DNA of 64,000 nucleotides, from NCBI GenBank assembly GCA_000504425.1, contig KI632513.1:2624059-2688058 (forward strand), in the 5' to 3' direction. Origin of the DNA: Rhodopseudomonas palustris JSC-3b (GTDB lineage: Bacteria > Pseudomonadota > Alphaproteobacteria > Rhizobiales > Xanthobacteraceae). Each line of letters starts with the position of its first letter. Positions within the stretch are counted from its first letter, which is position 1. The notes beneath the pieces are model-generated. The model was not told the DNA's origin and ran no database searches. It saw only the letters and a program-made list of their open reading frames with translations. Shown piece by piece: positions 25,060 to 33,989 of this stretch. The translations under genes were made by a program, and so were the position numbers.

Positions 25060-27075
25060 ATGCCCCGCGACACCGACAAACACAACGATTCTCCGCGCGG
25101 CCGGCGTGACCGGCCAGGCGCTGGCCGGCCGGGCGGCAAACCCGGCGGCCGTTCCGGCGCCGCACGCGGCCCGGAGAAGAAATTCGCCAAGCGCGGCTTT
25201 GGCGGCGGCGCGGAGCGCGGCGAGGAAGGTCGCGGCTTTGGCAAGAAGTCGTTCGACAAGAAGCCGTTCGACAAGAAGCCCTACGCCAAGGCTGGCGGCG
25301 GCTTTGGCGGCCGGCGCGACGATGAGCGCAAGCCGCGCTTTGACCGCGACGATCGTCCGGCGCGCGGCCCGCGCGAGGATTTCCGCCCGCGCGGTGAAGG
25401 ACGCGGCGAAGGCCGGTTCTCGGACAAGAAGTTCGGCGAACGTAAACCGTTCGGCGAGCGCAAGTCCTTTGGCGAACGCAAATCCTTTGGCGAACGGAAG
25501 TTCGACGATCGCAAGTTCGATGATCGTAAGTTTGACGATCGCAAACCGCGCGCGCCGCGCGGCGAAGGTTTCCGCAAGGACGACGACCGCAAATCGTTCG
25601 GCGACCGCAAGCCGTTCGGCGATCGCAAGCCGTTTGGTGAGCGTAAGCCGTTCGGCGACCGCAAATTCGGGGATCGCAAGCCCCATGGCGAGCGCGATTT
25701 CGGCGATCGGCCGCGCCGCGACAGCAAGCCGTGGCAGCGTGACGACGACAAGGGTTTTGCCGACAAGAAGCCGCGCGGCCGCTTCGGCGACGAGCGGCGC
25801 GCCGAGCGCGGCGGTGATGAGCGCGGCGGCGAGCGTCCGCGTTTTTCACGGTCGCGCGAGGATCGTCCCGGCTTCGATCGGCCGCGCCAGGATCGCTGGC
25901 AGGAGCATCCGCGCAGCGAGCGTGGCGAACGCGGTGAGCGTGGTGAACGCGGCGACCGTCCGCGCTTTGCGGACCGGCCGCGCCGCGACAATGAGGACGA
26001 CAGCAAGGTTTTCGCCAAGCGTCCGGCCTTTGGCGGCCGCGGCGCCTATCGCGAGCGCCCGGCCGACGAGCGCCGTCCGGCGCGTCCGGCCCCGGCCAAG
26101 AAGGCCGGCGAGCGGGTTGCCAAGGTAGTGGCGCGCGCCGGGCTGTGCTCGCGCCGCGATGCCGAATTGTGGGTGACCGAAGGCCGCGTCGCCGTGAATG
26201 GCCGCGTCATCAACTCGCCGGCGCTCGACGTCACCGACCGCGACGTGATCACCGTCGACGGCAAGCCGTTGCCGGCGCCGGAGCGCACCCGGCTGTTCCT
26301 GTATCACAAGCCGCGCGGGCTGATGACCACCCACTCCGACCCGGAAGGCCGGCCGACAGTGTTCGACCATCTGCCGGAAGGGCTGCCGCGGCTGATCTCG
26401 ATCGGCCGGCTCGACTTCAACACCGAAGGGCTGCTGCTGCTCACCAATGACGGCGGGCTGGCGCGCACGCTGGAACTGCCGGACACCGGCTGGCTGCGGC
26501 GCTATCGGGTCCGGGCCCATGGCGAGGTCACCCAGGCGCAGCTCGATCAGCTCGCCGACGGCGTCGAGGTCGATGGCGTGAAGTACGGCCCGATCGAAGC
26601 CAAGCTGGAACGCGACCAGGGCGCCAATGTCTGGCTGGTGGTGGCGATCCGCGAAGGCAAGAACCGCGAAGTGCGTAACGTGCTCGGCCATCTCGGCCTC
26701 GAAGTGAACCGGCTGATCCGGGTGTCCTATGGCCCGTTCCAGCTCGGCGAGATCGAGGAAGGCCAGGTCGATGAGGTGAAAACCCGGGTGCTGCGCGAGC
26801 AGCTCGGCGAACGGATCATCGCCGCCTCCGGCGCCAATTTCGCCCGCCAGCTGCCCAGCAAGGGCGACACCGATCTCGATCCGGTGGTCGTCAAGAAGCC
26901 GGTGCTTAAGCGCTCCACGGTTGAGGACCGCAAGGGCCGCCGCGTGCTGGTGCAACGCGCCGGCAGCGACGAAGCGCGCGAGCGCAACGAGCTGGAAGCC
27001 ACCCTTGGCGGCCCGCCGAAGCGCCCAAAGCGCGGCTACAAGGGCAAGCGCGACCTCGGCCCGCGCGAGGAGTGA
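25060..27075 (+). CDS. rluB: RluB/RsuA-type pseudouridine synthase with long charged repeat N-terminus
   Basis: A 671-residue protein. Residues about 1-345 are a low-complexity Arg/Lys/Gly/Asp region with runs of FDKKP, FGERK, FDDRK and FGDRK units. An S4 RNA-binding domain follows (RVAKVVARAGLCSRRDAELWVTEGRVAVNG), then the catalytic domain with GRLDFNTEGLLLLTND, whose aspartate is the nucleophile, and KNREVRNVLGHLGLEV. The enzyme probably isomerises a uridine of 23S rRNA. The catalytic part is of normal size; the N-terminus is far longer than in E. coli RluB (about 290 residues in all). The start at ATG 25060 has only a weak Shine-Dalgarno. Confidence 0.9.
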   Translation: MPRDTDKHNDSPRGRRDRPGAGRPGGKPGGRSGAARGPEKKFAKRGFGGGAERGEEGRGFGKKSFDKKPFDKKPYAKAGGGFGGRRDDERKPRFDRDDRPARGPREDFRPRGEGRGEGRFSDKKFGERKPFGERKSFGERKSFGERKFDDRKFDDRKFDDRKPRAPRGEGFRKDDDRKSFGDRKPFGDRKPFGERKPFGDRKFGDRKPHGERDFGDRPRRDSKPWQRDDDKGFADKKPRGRFGDERRAERGGDERGGERPRFSRSREDRPGFDRPRQDRWQEHPRSERGERGERGERGDRPRFADRPRRDNEDDSKVFAKRPAFGGRGAYRERPADERRPARPAPAKKAGERVAKVVARAGLCSRRDAELWVTEGRVAVNGRVINSPALDVTDRDVITVDGKPLPAPERTRLFLYHKPRGLMTTHSDPEGRPTVFDHLPEGLPRLISIGRLDFNTEGLLLLTNDGGLARTLELPDTGWLRRYRVRAHGEVTQAQLDQLADGVEVDGVKYGPIEAKLERDQGANVWLVVAIREGKNREVRNVLGHLGLEVNRLIRVSYGPFQLGEIEEGQVDEVKTRVLREQLGERIIAASGANFARQLPSKGDTDLDPVVVKKPVLKRSTVEDRKGRRVLVQRAGSDEARERNELEATLGGPPKRPKRGYKGKRDLGPREE

Positions 27076-27137
27076 TATTGGCGGTGGCGGCGCTATCACC
27101 GCCACTGTTAGTAAGCCTCGTGATGGCCCCCTGCCTG

Positions 27138-27302
27138 CTCCCTCCCCCTTGCGGGGGAGAGTCGGGGTGGGGGGGACCACGGCATCGGCGCTGATGACGA
27201 AATCCCTGATCACCTCAAAGTAGAGGGTCATTGAGCCCCCACCCGACCGGCCTGCGGCCGGCCACCCTCCCCGCCACTCGCGATGCTCGCGGGGGGAGGG
27301 AG
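27138..27302. repeat. 165-bp imperfect palindromic intergenic element
   Basis: Outer arms CTCCCTCCCCC (27138-27148) and GGGGGGAGGGAG (27291-27302) are complementary, with inner complementary blocks GTCGGGGTGGGGG and CCCCCACCCGAC. Smaller hairpins around CCTGCGGCCGG and CTCGCGATGCTCGCG fold inside. It occupies the gap between two plus-strand genes and resembles short palindromic elements common in rhizobial genomes. Only one copy is in this window. Confidence 0.65.
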
Positions 27303-27321
27303 AACTAAGCGGAGCGATAAG

Positions 27322-27894
27322 ATGCGTGTCGTTGGTGGACGGCTGAAAGGCCGCACTCTGGCAGCACCGAGCTCGCAAGCGATCCGGCCGACCGCGGACC
27401 GCCTGCGCGAGTCGCTGTTCAATATTCTCGCCCATGCCTATGGCAACCCGATGCTCGATGCCCGGGTGCTCGACCTGTTTGCCGGCACCGGCGCGCTCGG
27501 CATCGAGGCGGTGTCGCGCGGCGCGAAATTCACGTTGTTTGTCGATGACGGCGCCGAAGCGCGCGCCCTGCTGCGCAACAATGTCGAAGCGCTGGGCCTC
27601 GGCGGCGTCAGCAAGATCTATCGGCGCGATGCCACCAAGCTCGGCCCGGCTCATCCGGTCGAGCCGTTTTCGCTGGTGTTTTGCGATCCGCCCTACCGCA
27701 AGCAGCTCGCCGAGCGCGCGCTGACCTCGCTGCGCGACGGCGGCTGGCTGGAGCCGGACGCGCTGGTGATTGTCGAGGAAGCCAAGGATGCCGGCTTCAC
27801 CGCACCGGACGGCTTTGCCGAACTGGAACGCCGCGCCTACGACGACACCGAATTCACGTTCCTGAAATTCGGCGCGCCCGACACCAACGACTGA
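27322..27894 (+). CDS. rsmD: 16S rRNA (guanine966-N2)-methyltransferase
   Basis: A 190-residue methyltransferase of the RsmD family. The start is MRVVGGRLKGRTL with the family IRPTADRLRESLFNIL motif, then the SAM-binding VLDLFAGTGALGIEAVSRGA. The catalytic motif is DPPY instead of NPPY, as is usual in RsmD. GGAG precedes ATG 27322. It modifies 16S rRNA in the 30S subunit. Confidence 0.95.
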   Translation: MRVVGGRLKGRTLAAPSSQAIRPTADRLRESLFNILAHAYGNPMLDARVLDLFAGTGALGIEAVSRGAKFTLFVDDGAEARALLRNNVEALGLGGVSKIYRRDATKLGPAHPVEPFSLVFCDPPYRKQLAERALTSLRDGGWLEPDALVIVEEAKDAGFTAPDGFAELERRAYDDTEFTFLKFGAPDTND

Positions 27895-27903
27895 TCATAA
27901 CTC

Positions 27904-28012
27904 ATTGGCACGTCATGGCCGGGCTTCGTCCCGGCCATCCACGTTTTTGCCCGTTGAATCGCTTTCAAGACGTGGATGCCCGCGACAAAGCGCGGGCATG
28001 ACGAGTCAGTGC
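27904..28012 (+). repeat. family A palindromic repeat, internally shortened copy
   Basis: It keeps the GGCCGGGCTTCGTCCCGGCC hairpin, the CTTTCAAGACGTGGATGC core and the CCCGCGACAAAGCGCGGGC hairpin, followed by ATGACGAGTCA. The terminal ATACCAACGG repeats are missing. It lies just after the rsmD stop codon. Confidence 0.75.
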
Positions 28013-28026
28013 AGGGTGACGATTCC

Positions 28027-28134
28027 GGCCGTCATTCCGGGATGCGCCGCATAGCGGCGCAGACCCGGAATCTCGATCCATTGACACAACTTCTGGATTC
28101 CGGGTTCGCGCTCCGCGCGCCCCGGAATGACTAC
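28027..28134. repeat. family B palindromic repeat
   Basis: GTCATTCCGGG at the left and CCCCGGAATGAC at the right are complementary. Inside are GATGCGCCGCATAGCGGCGC and GGTTCGCGCTCCGCGCGCC. It is a second type of intergenic palindrome, adjacent to family A, with a single copy in the window. Confidence 0.65.
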
Positions 28135-28152
28135 GTGAGGGCGATTGTTGCC

Positions 28153-29118
28153 TCACAAATCCGCGGCGGCGATCCAGAACACTTCGCCCTCGGAATCCTC
28201 GGTGTCGAGCCACAGCAGCGGCAGCTCCGGGAACGCCTGTTCGATCGCATCGCGGCAGCGGCCGACTTCGCAGAGCAGCCCGCCATCGGCTTCGAGATGC
28301 GCGGGCGCCGCCTCAAGAATCCGGCGCACCAGATCGATGCCATCGGCGCCGCCGTCGAACGCCATGCTCGGCTCGGCGCGGCATTCCGGCGGCAGCGACG
28401 CCATGCCCGCGGCGTCGACATAGGGCGGATTGGAAATGATCAGATCGTAGCGCGCGCCGCGCAGCGGTGCGAACAGATCGCCCTGATGCAGCGCAATGCG
28501 ATCGGACAGATCATGATCGGCGACGTTGCGTGCCGCAACTTGCAGCGCATCGGCCGACAGATCGACCGCATCGACATGGGCATTTGGGAAATGCAGCGCG
28601 GCCAGGATCGCCAGACACCCCGAGCCGGTGCACAGATCGAGCACGTTCTCGACCGCGTCGGGATTGTCGATCAGCGCGGCGCTGTCACCAAGCTCCGGAT
28701 CGCCGAAATGCGACGACAGCAACTCGCCGATGAAGGAACGCGGCACGATCACCCGCTCATCGACATAGAACGGCACGCCGCGCATGTAGATCTTGTTGAC
28801 CAGATAGGCCGCCGGTTTGCGGGTGGTGATACGCCGCTCGATCAGATCGAGCAGCTTTTCGGCTTCCGCAGTGCTGACGCGGGCATGGGCGAAGGTGTCG
28901 AACTGCTCGGGCGCCAGATGTAGCGCCTCGCCGATCAGGAACGCGGCTTCCGACACCGGATCGGTGGTGCCATGCGCGAACACCAGCTTGGCAGCCACGA
29001 ACCGGCTGACGGCGTAGCGCAGAAAATCCAGCAGCGTGAGCAACTCGCCCGGCTTGGCCGGCGGCAGGAGCGCCGAACTGGTCTGCGACGCCGGGCTGGT
29101 GCTGTCGATAATGGCCAT
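28153..29118 (-). CDS. prmB: ribosomal protein L3 glutamine N5-methyltransferase
   Basis: A 321-residue HemK-like methyltransferase. Motifs are NVLDLCTGSGCLAILAAL for SAM binding and SNPPYVD for the catalytic NPPY. The long helical N-terminal domain and the ERVIVPRSFIGELL motif place it in PrmB rather than PrmC. The ATG start overlaps the moaE stop codon (TAATG). It methylates a glutamine in ribosomal protein L3. Confidence 0.9.
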   Translation of the reverse strand: MAIIDSTSPASQTSSALLPPAKPGELLTLLDFLRYAVSRFVAAKLVFAHGTTDPVSEAAFLIGEALHLAPEQFDTFAHARVSTAEAEKLLDLIERRITTRKPAAYLVNKIYMRGVPFYVDERVIVPRSFIGELLSSHFGDPELGDSAALIDNPDAVENVLDLCTGSGCLAILAALHFPNAHVDAVDLSADALQVAARNVADHDLSDRIALHQGDLFAPLRGARYDLIISNPPYVDAAGMASLPPECRAEPSMAFDGGADGIDLVRRILEAAPAHLEADGGLLCEVGRCRDAIEQAFPELPLLWLDTEDSEGEVFWIAAADL

Positions 29119-29585
29119 TATTGCTTCTCCCAACGCGCGGCAGCCGCGTCGTCATGCTGGTGTGCCTCGACCCAGGCGCTGCCGTCCGCGCGTTCCTGGC
29201 GCTTCCAGAACGGGGCATGGGCCTTGAGATAGTCCATCAGAAATTCCGCGGCGGCGAATGCCGCCTGGCGATGCGCCGAGGCGGTCACGACCAGCACGAT
29301 GCGATCGCCCGGCACCAGCCGGCCGACGCGGTGGATCACCGTGACCGCGCTCAGCGGCCAGCGCGCCAGCGCGGTATCGACATGGCGGCGGATCTCAGCC
29401 TCCGCCATGCCGGGATAATGTTCGAGCGTCAGCGCCGCGACCTCGCGGCCGTCGTCGCGGCCGCGGCACAGGCCGGTGAACGACACCACCGCGCCGATCT
29501 CGCTGCGGCCATGGCTGAGCGCATCGATCTCGGCGGCGATATCGAAATCGGCGTCTTGAATGCGGATGGTGACAGGCGCGGCCAT
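29118..29585 (-). CDS. moaE: molybdopterin synthase large subunit
   Basis: A 155-residue MoaE. Motifs are GAVVSFTGLCRGRDDGREV, LEHYPGMAE, the VIHRVGRLVPGD stretch and MDYLKAHAPFWKRQ carrying the catalytic lysines. With MoaD it inserts sulfur into precursor Z to make molybdopterin in the cytoplasm. It is in one operon with moaD (7-bp gap) and prmB (1-bp overlap). Confidence 0.96.
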   Translation of the reverse strand: MAAPVTIRIQDADFDIAAEIDALSHGRSEIGAVVSFTGLCRGRDDGREVAALTLEHYPGMAEAEIRRHVDTALARWPLSAVTVIHRVGRLVPGDRIVLVVTASAHRQAAFAAAEFLMDYLKAHAPFWKRQERADGSAWVEAHQHDDAAAARWEKQ

Positions 29586-29592
29586 CGCGGCG

Positions 29593-29844
29593 CTAGCCGC
29601 CGGTCATCGGCGGAAACAGCGCCACCTCTCGCGCCCCGGCGATCGGCGCGTCGGCCTGCACGTGGCACTGATCGATCGCGGCGCGGATCACCTGCGGACG
29701 CTCGAACGCGGCGGCGTAATTGTCGTCGCGCTGCGCCAGCCAGCCGATCAGCTCGCCGACCGTGCGCACCTCGGCCGGCGGTTCAAAATCATCCTCATCC
29801 TTGCCGATCCGTTCGCGTACCCAGGCGAAATACTTCACCCTCAT
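29593..29844 (-). CDS. moaD: molybdopterin synthase sulfur-carrier subunit
   Basis: An 83-residue ubiquitin-fold protein ending PPMTGG, whose C-terminal glycine carries the thiocarboxylate donated to molybdopterin. The N-terminus MRVKYFAWVRERIGKDEDDFE is typical. The start overlaps the pgsA stop codon (ATGA), the gene order known in rhizobia. Confidence 0.96.
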   Translation of the reverse strand: MRVKYFAWVRERIGKDEDDFEPPAEVRTVGELIGWLAQRDDNYAAAFERPQVIRAAIDQCHVQADAPIAGAREVALFPPMTGG

Positions 29845-30458
29845 GACGCGTCCTCTTCGATCAGGTGATGGATGCCGGCCCGGAAATAATCATAGCCGGT
29901 GTAGATGGTGAGCAGCGCCGACACCCACAGCAGCGACAGCCCGATCATGCTGTTCCAGGGCAGCACCCGGTCGCCCGCCTCGCCGGCGAGCAAGAAGCCG
30001 ATCGCCACCAGCTGCACCGTGGTTTTCCATTTGGCGAGCCGGGTCACCGGCACGCTGACGCGCAGCGCCGCCAGATATTCGCGCAGCCCGGACACCAGGA
30101 TCTCGCGGCACAGGATCACGATCGCGGCCCACAGCGTCCAGCCATAGATGATGCCGTCCGCCGCCAGTATCAGCAGGCACGACGACACCAACAGCTTGTC
30201 GGCGATCGGGTCGAGCATGCGGCCGAACGCGGAATGCTGATCCCAGATCCGCGCCAGATAGCCGTCGAAAAAGTCGGTGACCGCAGCGAACACAAACACG
30301 GCCAGCGCCACCCAGCGCAGCCAGAGCGGGCCATTCATGATCGATTGCGCATAGATGCAACCGACCACCACCGGGACCGCGGCGATCCGGGCGTAGGTGA
30401 GGATGTTGGGAAGAGCGAGCGTGTGCTTCGCCACCCTTCGGGTCGAAACGGTGTTCAT
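29841..30458 (-). CDS. pgsA: phosphatidylglycerophosphate synthase
   Basis: A 205-residue integral membrane CDP-alcohol phosphotransferase. The signature DFFDGYLAR...GRMLDPIADK matches DGxxAR(x8)GxxxDxxxD. Several hydrophobic helices flank it. It transfers glycerol 3-phosphate to CDP-diacylglycerol, the committed step to phosphatidylglycerol. The start is at ATG 30458; an open-frame extension to 30521 has no membrane or family sequence. It lies about 110 bp downstream of uvrC. Confidence 0.93.
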   Translation of the reverse strand: MNTVSTRRVAKHTLALPNILTYARIAAVPVVVGCIYAQSIMNGPLWLRWVALAVFVFAAVTDFFDGYLARIWDQHSAFGRMLDPIADKLLVSSCLLILAADGIIYGWTLWAAIVILCREILVSGLREYLAALRVSVPVTRLAKWKTTVQLVAIGFLLAGEAGDRVLPWNSMIGLSLLWVSALLTIYTGYDYFRAGIHHLIEEDAS

Positions 30459-30571
30459 GCGCTCTACCAACCCTGCTGGCGCACCAAGGTCAACCTTCGC
30501 CCCAAACGGCTCCGCCGGCAACGCGGGGCCTCGCGACGCAGATCAGTTCTAAAACCATTGCCACGTAATCC

Positions 30572-32653
30572 CTAGCCCGGTTGTGGGTGAAAATAGTCGA
30601 AGATTCGTTTGGCGCTTTCCGCACTGATGCCCGGCACCTTGCCGAGATCGCCCAGCGACGCCCGCTCGATCTCCTTCAGGGTTCCGAAATGGTGCAGCAG
30701 CGCCCGTTTGCGCGCTGGTCCGATGCCGGGGATCTCCTGCAATCCCGCCTCCCGAATATCCTTTTTGCGCAGCTTGCGATGCGAGCCGATCACGAATCGG
30801 TGCGCCTCGTCGCGCAGCCGCTGGATGAAGTACAGCACCGGGTCGCGCGGTTCGAGCTTGATCGGCTCACGTCCCGGCATAAACAGCGTTTCGCGCCCGG
30901 CGTCGCGGTCCGGCCCCTTGGCGACCGCCATCAGCATCACCCGGTCGACCCCAAGCTTGGCGACGATTTCCATCACGGCATTGAGCTGGCCGCGGCCACC
31001 ATCGATGATCACCAGATCCGGCCATTGCGGCACGTCGTCCTCCCGTGCCGGCGCCGCCGTGTCGGCCGGCGCGGCGAGCAGCCGCTTGAACCGGCGCTCC
31101 AGCACTTCGCGCATCATGCCATAGTCGTCGCCGGGGTTCAGCGTTTCGGAGCGGATGTTGAACTTGCGGTACTGGTTCTTGATGAAGCCATCGGGCCCCG
31201 CGACGATCATGGCGCCGACCGCATTGGTGCCCTGGATGTGGCTGTTATCGTAAACCTCGATGCGCTGCGGCACCCGCGGCAGTTGCAGCGTGGTGACCAG
31301 CGCCTCCAGCAGCCGGGTCTGGGTGGCGGTATCGGCGAGCTTGCGGCCGAGCGCCTCGCGGGCATTGGTCAGCGCGTGGCCGACCAGCTCCTTCTTCTCG
31401 CCGCGCTGCGGAACCACGATCTCGACCTTGCGGCCGGCCTTGACCGCCAGCGCCTCGGTCAGCAGCTCGCTATCCTCGATGGCGTGCGACAGCAGGATCA
31501 GCCTGGGCGGCTGCTTGTCGTCGTAAAACTGCGTCAGGAACGCGCCCAGCACTTCCTCGGCGGTAAAAGTCTTTTCGGCGCGCGGGAAATACGCGCGGTT
31601 GCCCCAGTTCTGGCCGGTGCGGAAGAAGAACACTTCGACGCAGAAGTAACCGCCCTCCTGGTGCACGGCGAATACGTCCGCCTCCTCCACGGTACGCGGA
31701 TTGATGCCCTGCTGCGACTGCACCGCGGCCAAGGCCGCGAGCCGGTCGCGGTACAGCGCCGCGGTTTCGAATTCGAGCGCTTCCGACGCCTTCTCCATTT
31801 CCTCGGCGAGCTGCTGTTTGACGGCGCGGCTGCGTCCCGACAGGAAGTCGGTGGCCTCGCGCACCAGCGCGCTATAGCCGGGGAAATCGACCTCGCCGGT
31901 ACACGGACCGGCACAGCGCTTGATCTGGTACAGCAGGCACGGCCGGGTGCGGCTTTCAAAGAACGAGTCCGAACAGGAGCGCACCAGAAACGCGCGCTGC
32001 AAGGCGGTGATGGTGCGGTTGACCGCGCCGACCGAGGCGAACGGCCCGAAATAACGGCCGGGCCGCGACTGCGCGCCGCGGTGTTTTAGGATCTGCGGCG
32101 CCCAATGGTCGCCGGTGATCAGGATGTAGGGAAACGATTTGTCGTCGCGCAGCTGCACGTTGAAGCGCGGCCGCAGCTGCTTGATCAGATTGGCTTCCAG
32201 CAGCAGCGCCTCGGGCTCGGTCGCGGTCGAGATCACCTCGACCTCGACCGTGGACGCGATCATGCGCGCGATGCGCAGCACATGGCCGGTCGGCCGGGCA
32301 TAGGACGCCAGCCGCTTTTTGACGTTCTTGGCCTTGCCGACATAGAGCACGTCGCGCGTGGCATTGAGCATGCGGTACACGCCGGGCGAGGTCGGCGCCA
32401 ACCGCACCGCGCGCGCGATCGCCGAACGGCCGATCGCCATACCGCTGCTGCGGCCCGGCTCGCCGCCCTGCTCCTCCGGTTCCGGCTCGATCGGCTCCGG
32501 CAACCGGCCCTCATCGTCCTCCTCGACCGCCAGGCTGGCGGTGGCGGCGTCGATGTCCTGCGCGGCGGCGCTGCGGCCCGTCGCAAGCGCTGGGGCAGGC
32601 GCGGCTTCGGAACCGGGCGGGCTGTCCGGACGGGGCTCTTGGTCGTCGATCAT
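30572..32653 (-). CDS. uvrC: excinuclease ABC subunit C
   Basis: A 693-residue nucleotide-excision-repair nuclease. After a roughly 75-residue acidic/Pro-rich N-terminal extension come the GIY-YIG domain ([27 protein letters not shown]), a Cys-rich segment ([13 protein letters not shown]), the UVR motif, the RNase H-like domain ([32 protein letters not shown]) and tandem helix-hairpin-helix motifs ([25 protein letters not shown]). It makes both incisions around DNA lesions with UvrAB. Confidence 0.97.
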   Translation of the reverse strand: MIDDQEPRPDSPPGSEAAPAPALATGRSAAAQDIDAATASLAVEEDDEGRLPEPIEPEPEEQGGEPGRSSGMAIGRSAIARAVRLAPTSPGVYRMLNATRDVLYVGKAKNVKKRLASYARPTGHVLRIARMIASTVEVEVISTATEPEALLLEANLIKQLRPRFNVQLRDDKSFPYILITGDHWAPQILKHRGAQSRPGRYFGPFASVGAVNRTITALQRAFLVRSCSDSFFESRTRPCLLYQIKRCAGPCTGEVDFPGYSALVREATDFLSGRSRAVKQQLAEEMEKASEALEFETAALYRDRLAALAAVQSQQGINPRTVEEADVFAVHQEGGYFCVEVFFFRTGQNWGNRAYFPRAEKTFTAEEVLGAFLTQFYDDKQPPRLILLSHAIEDSELLTEALAVKAGRKVEIVVPQRGEKKELVGHALTNAREALGRKLADTATQTRLLEALVTTLQLPRVPQRIEVYDNSHIQGTNAVGAMIVAGPDGFIKNQYRKFNIRSETLNPGDDYGMMREVLERRFKRLLAAPADTAAPAREDDVPQWPDLVIIDGGRGQLNAVMEIVAKLGVDRVMLMAVAKGPDRDAGRETLFMPGREPIKLEPRDPVLYFIQRLRDEAHRFVIGSHRKLRKKDIREAGLQEIPGIGPARKRALLHHFGTLKEIERASLGDLGKVPGISAESAKRIFDYFHPQPG

Positions 32654-32851
32654 GGCGCTAAACTAGAGCATAAGCGGGCCTGATAGAAACCAGCCCGCCA
32701 TCCTAGACTGTTGTTTTCACGGGTTTTCTTGACCAAGGACGCGGCGGGCTGCGGCCGCGCCGATCAGGCGGCACCGCGCACCGCCGCGATCCCGGCCTGG
32801 TAAGGAACCGTTAATCATCGCCATTGATGCCGCCGCGGCCGACTTTGCGGT

Positions 32852-32867
32852 TTAACAACTGCTTAAC
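32852..32867. promoter_or_regulatory. CtrA-type box upstream of the outer-membrane beta-barrel gene
   Basis: TTAA (32852-32855), a 7-nt spacer, and TTAAC (32863-32867) match the CtrA consensus TTAA-N7-TTAA(C) exactly. The site is 109 bp upstream of the gene start at 32976, in a short AT-rich patch. CtrA binding has not been shown here. Confidence 0.5.
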
Positions 32868-32975
32868 TGCCCATTTTCGATAAATTTGAACGGTAAGAGA
32901 GGCAATTCGGTAACCATCCAACACCTCGCTTGCCCGCCGACCGAACCCGGCCGGTGCAGCGAAGGAGCATCTACG

Positions 32976-33608
32976 ATGTGCAGGATCGCAATGACGGCGG
33001 TGGCAGCGGTGGCGGCGGGTCTGCTCGCGGCGCCGTATTCGGCCCAGGCCGCCGATTTCTCGTATGGTTCGCGCGCGCCCTACACCGTCAACCAGCCGCT
33101 GAACGCCTATAGCTGGGCCGGCCCCTATCTCGGCGGCAATCTCGGCTATGGCTGGGGCGACATCCACAACAACGCCGCCAAACCCTCCGGTCTGAATGGC
33201 GGTATCCAGGGCGGCTACAACTGGCAGTCCGGCGCGGTGGTCTATGGCCTGGAAGGCGACCTGCAGCTGTCGGGCGCCGAAGACACCTTCGCCCAGTACA
33301 AATTCTCCAATCCCTGGTTCGGCACGGTGCGTGGCCGGATCGGCTACACTTTCAGCAACGTGATGTTCTACGGCACCGGCGGTCTGGCGTTCGGTGAACT
33401 CAAGGGGCAGTTCGCGGGCTGGTCCGAGTCCCACACCAATGCCGGCTGGACGGTCGGTGTCGGCGCCGAGTTCGGCCTGACGTCCAACTGGAGCGCCAAG
33501 GTCGAGTATCTCTATGTCGACCTGAACAACAGCTACTTCTCATCTACCGGCGCCTCGAACGGCTATCAGTTCGGCGTCGTCCGTCTCGGCGTCAACTATC
33601 ACTTCTAG
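32976..33608 (+). CDS. outer-membrane beta-barrel protein (Omp31-like)
   Basis: A 210-residue porin-like small outer-membrane protein. A signal peptide (AMTAVAAVAAGLLAAPYSAQA) precedes alternating aromatic beta strands, and the protein ends in GVVRLGVNYHF, with the terminal Phe needed for outer-membrane assembly. The SWAGPYLGGNLGYGWG start of the barrel is typical of Omp31/Omp25 relatives in rhizobia. AAGGAG lies 8 nt before ATG 32976, ruling out the longer open frame from 32886. Confidence 0.92.
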   Translation: MCRIAMTAVAAVAAGLLAAPYSAQAADFSYGSRAPYTVNQPLNAYSWAGPYLGGNLGYGWGDIHNNAAKPSGLNGGIQGGYNWQSGAVVYGLEGDLQLSGAEDTFAQYKFSNPWFGTVRGRIGYTFSNVMFYGTGGLAFGELKGQFAGWSESHTNAGWTVGVGAEFGLTSNWSAKVEYLYVDLNNSYFSSTGASNGYQFGVVRLGVNYHF

Positions 33609-33636
33609 GGGCACAACAAGAAGCTTCGACAGCCAG

Positions 33637-33663
33637 CCGCCCGGCCGCCCAGCGACCGGGCGG
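33637..33663 (+). terminator. hairpin downstream of the beta-barrel gene
   Basis: CCGCCCGG and CCGGGCGG form a perfect 8-bp stem with an 11-nt loop, 28 bp after the stop codon. The following TCGTCGTTT is only weakly T-rich. Confidence 0.6.
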
Positions 33664-33786
33664 TCGTCGTTTCAGACCATGGCTCCTCCGCGCCCGCTGC
33701 CAGGTTGAGCGCGCGGCCAAGAGCTGACGAGCAGCGACTTGCACCGGCCTGACGCGTCACGAGCGCGGTCGCTGGGATCACAGCTC

Positions 33787-33934
33787 ATACCAAAGGAAAT
33801 TGATAACAGCCCATCCGCATGTCATGGCCAGGCTCCGTCCCGGCCATCCACGTCTCTGATCTTGCAGCGCTTTCAAGACGTGGACGCCCGCGACAAGCGC
33901 GGGCATGACGAGTCAATGGTGGGGTGCTGATACC
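33787..33934 (+). repeat. family A palindromic repeat (about 148 bp)
   Basis: ATACCAAAGG at the left resembles the family terminal repeat. The CAGGCTCCGTCCCGGCC hairpin, the GATCTTGCAGCGCTTTCAAG core and the CGCGACAAGCGCGGGC hairpin are present in the usual order. The right end is partly decayed (GGTGCTGATACCAT). Confidence 0.75.
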
Positions 33935-33989
33935 ATCACGGCCGGCCCCCAAAAAAATAAGAGCGCCGGCTCGATCAGAACCGACGCTC

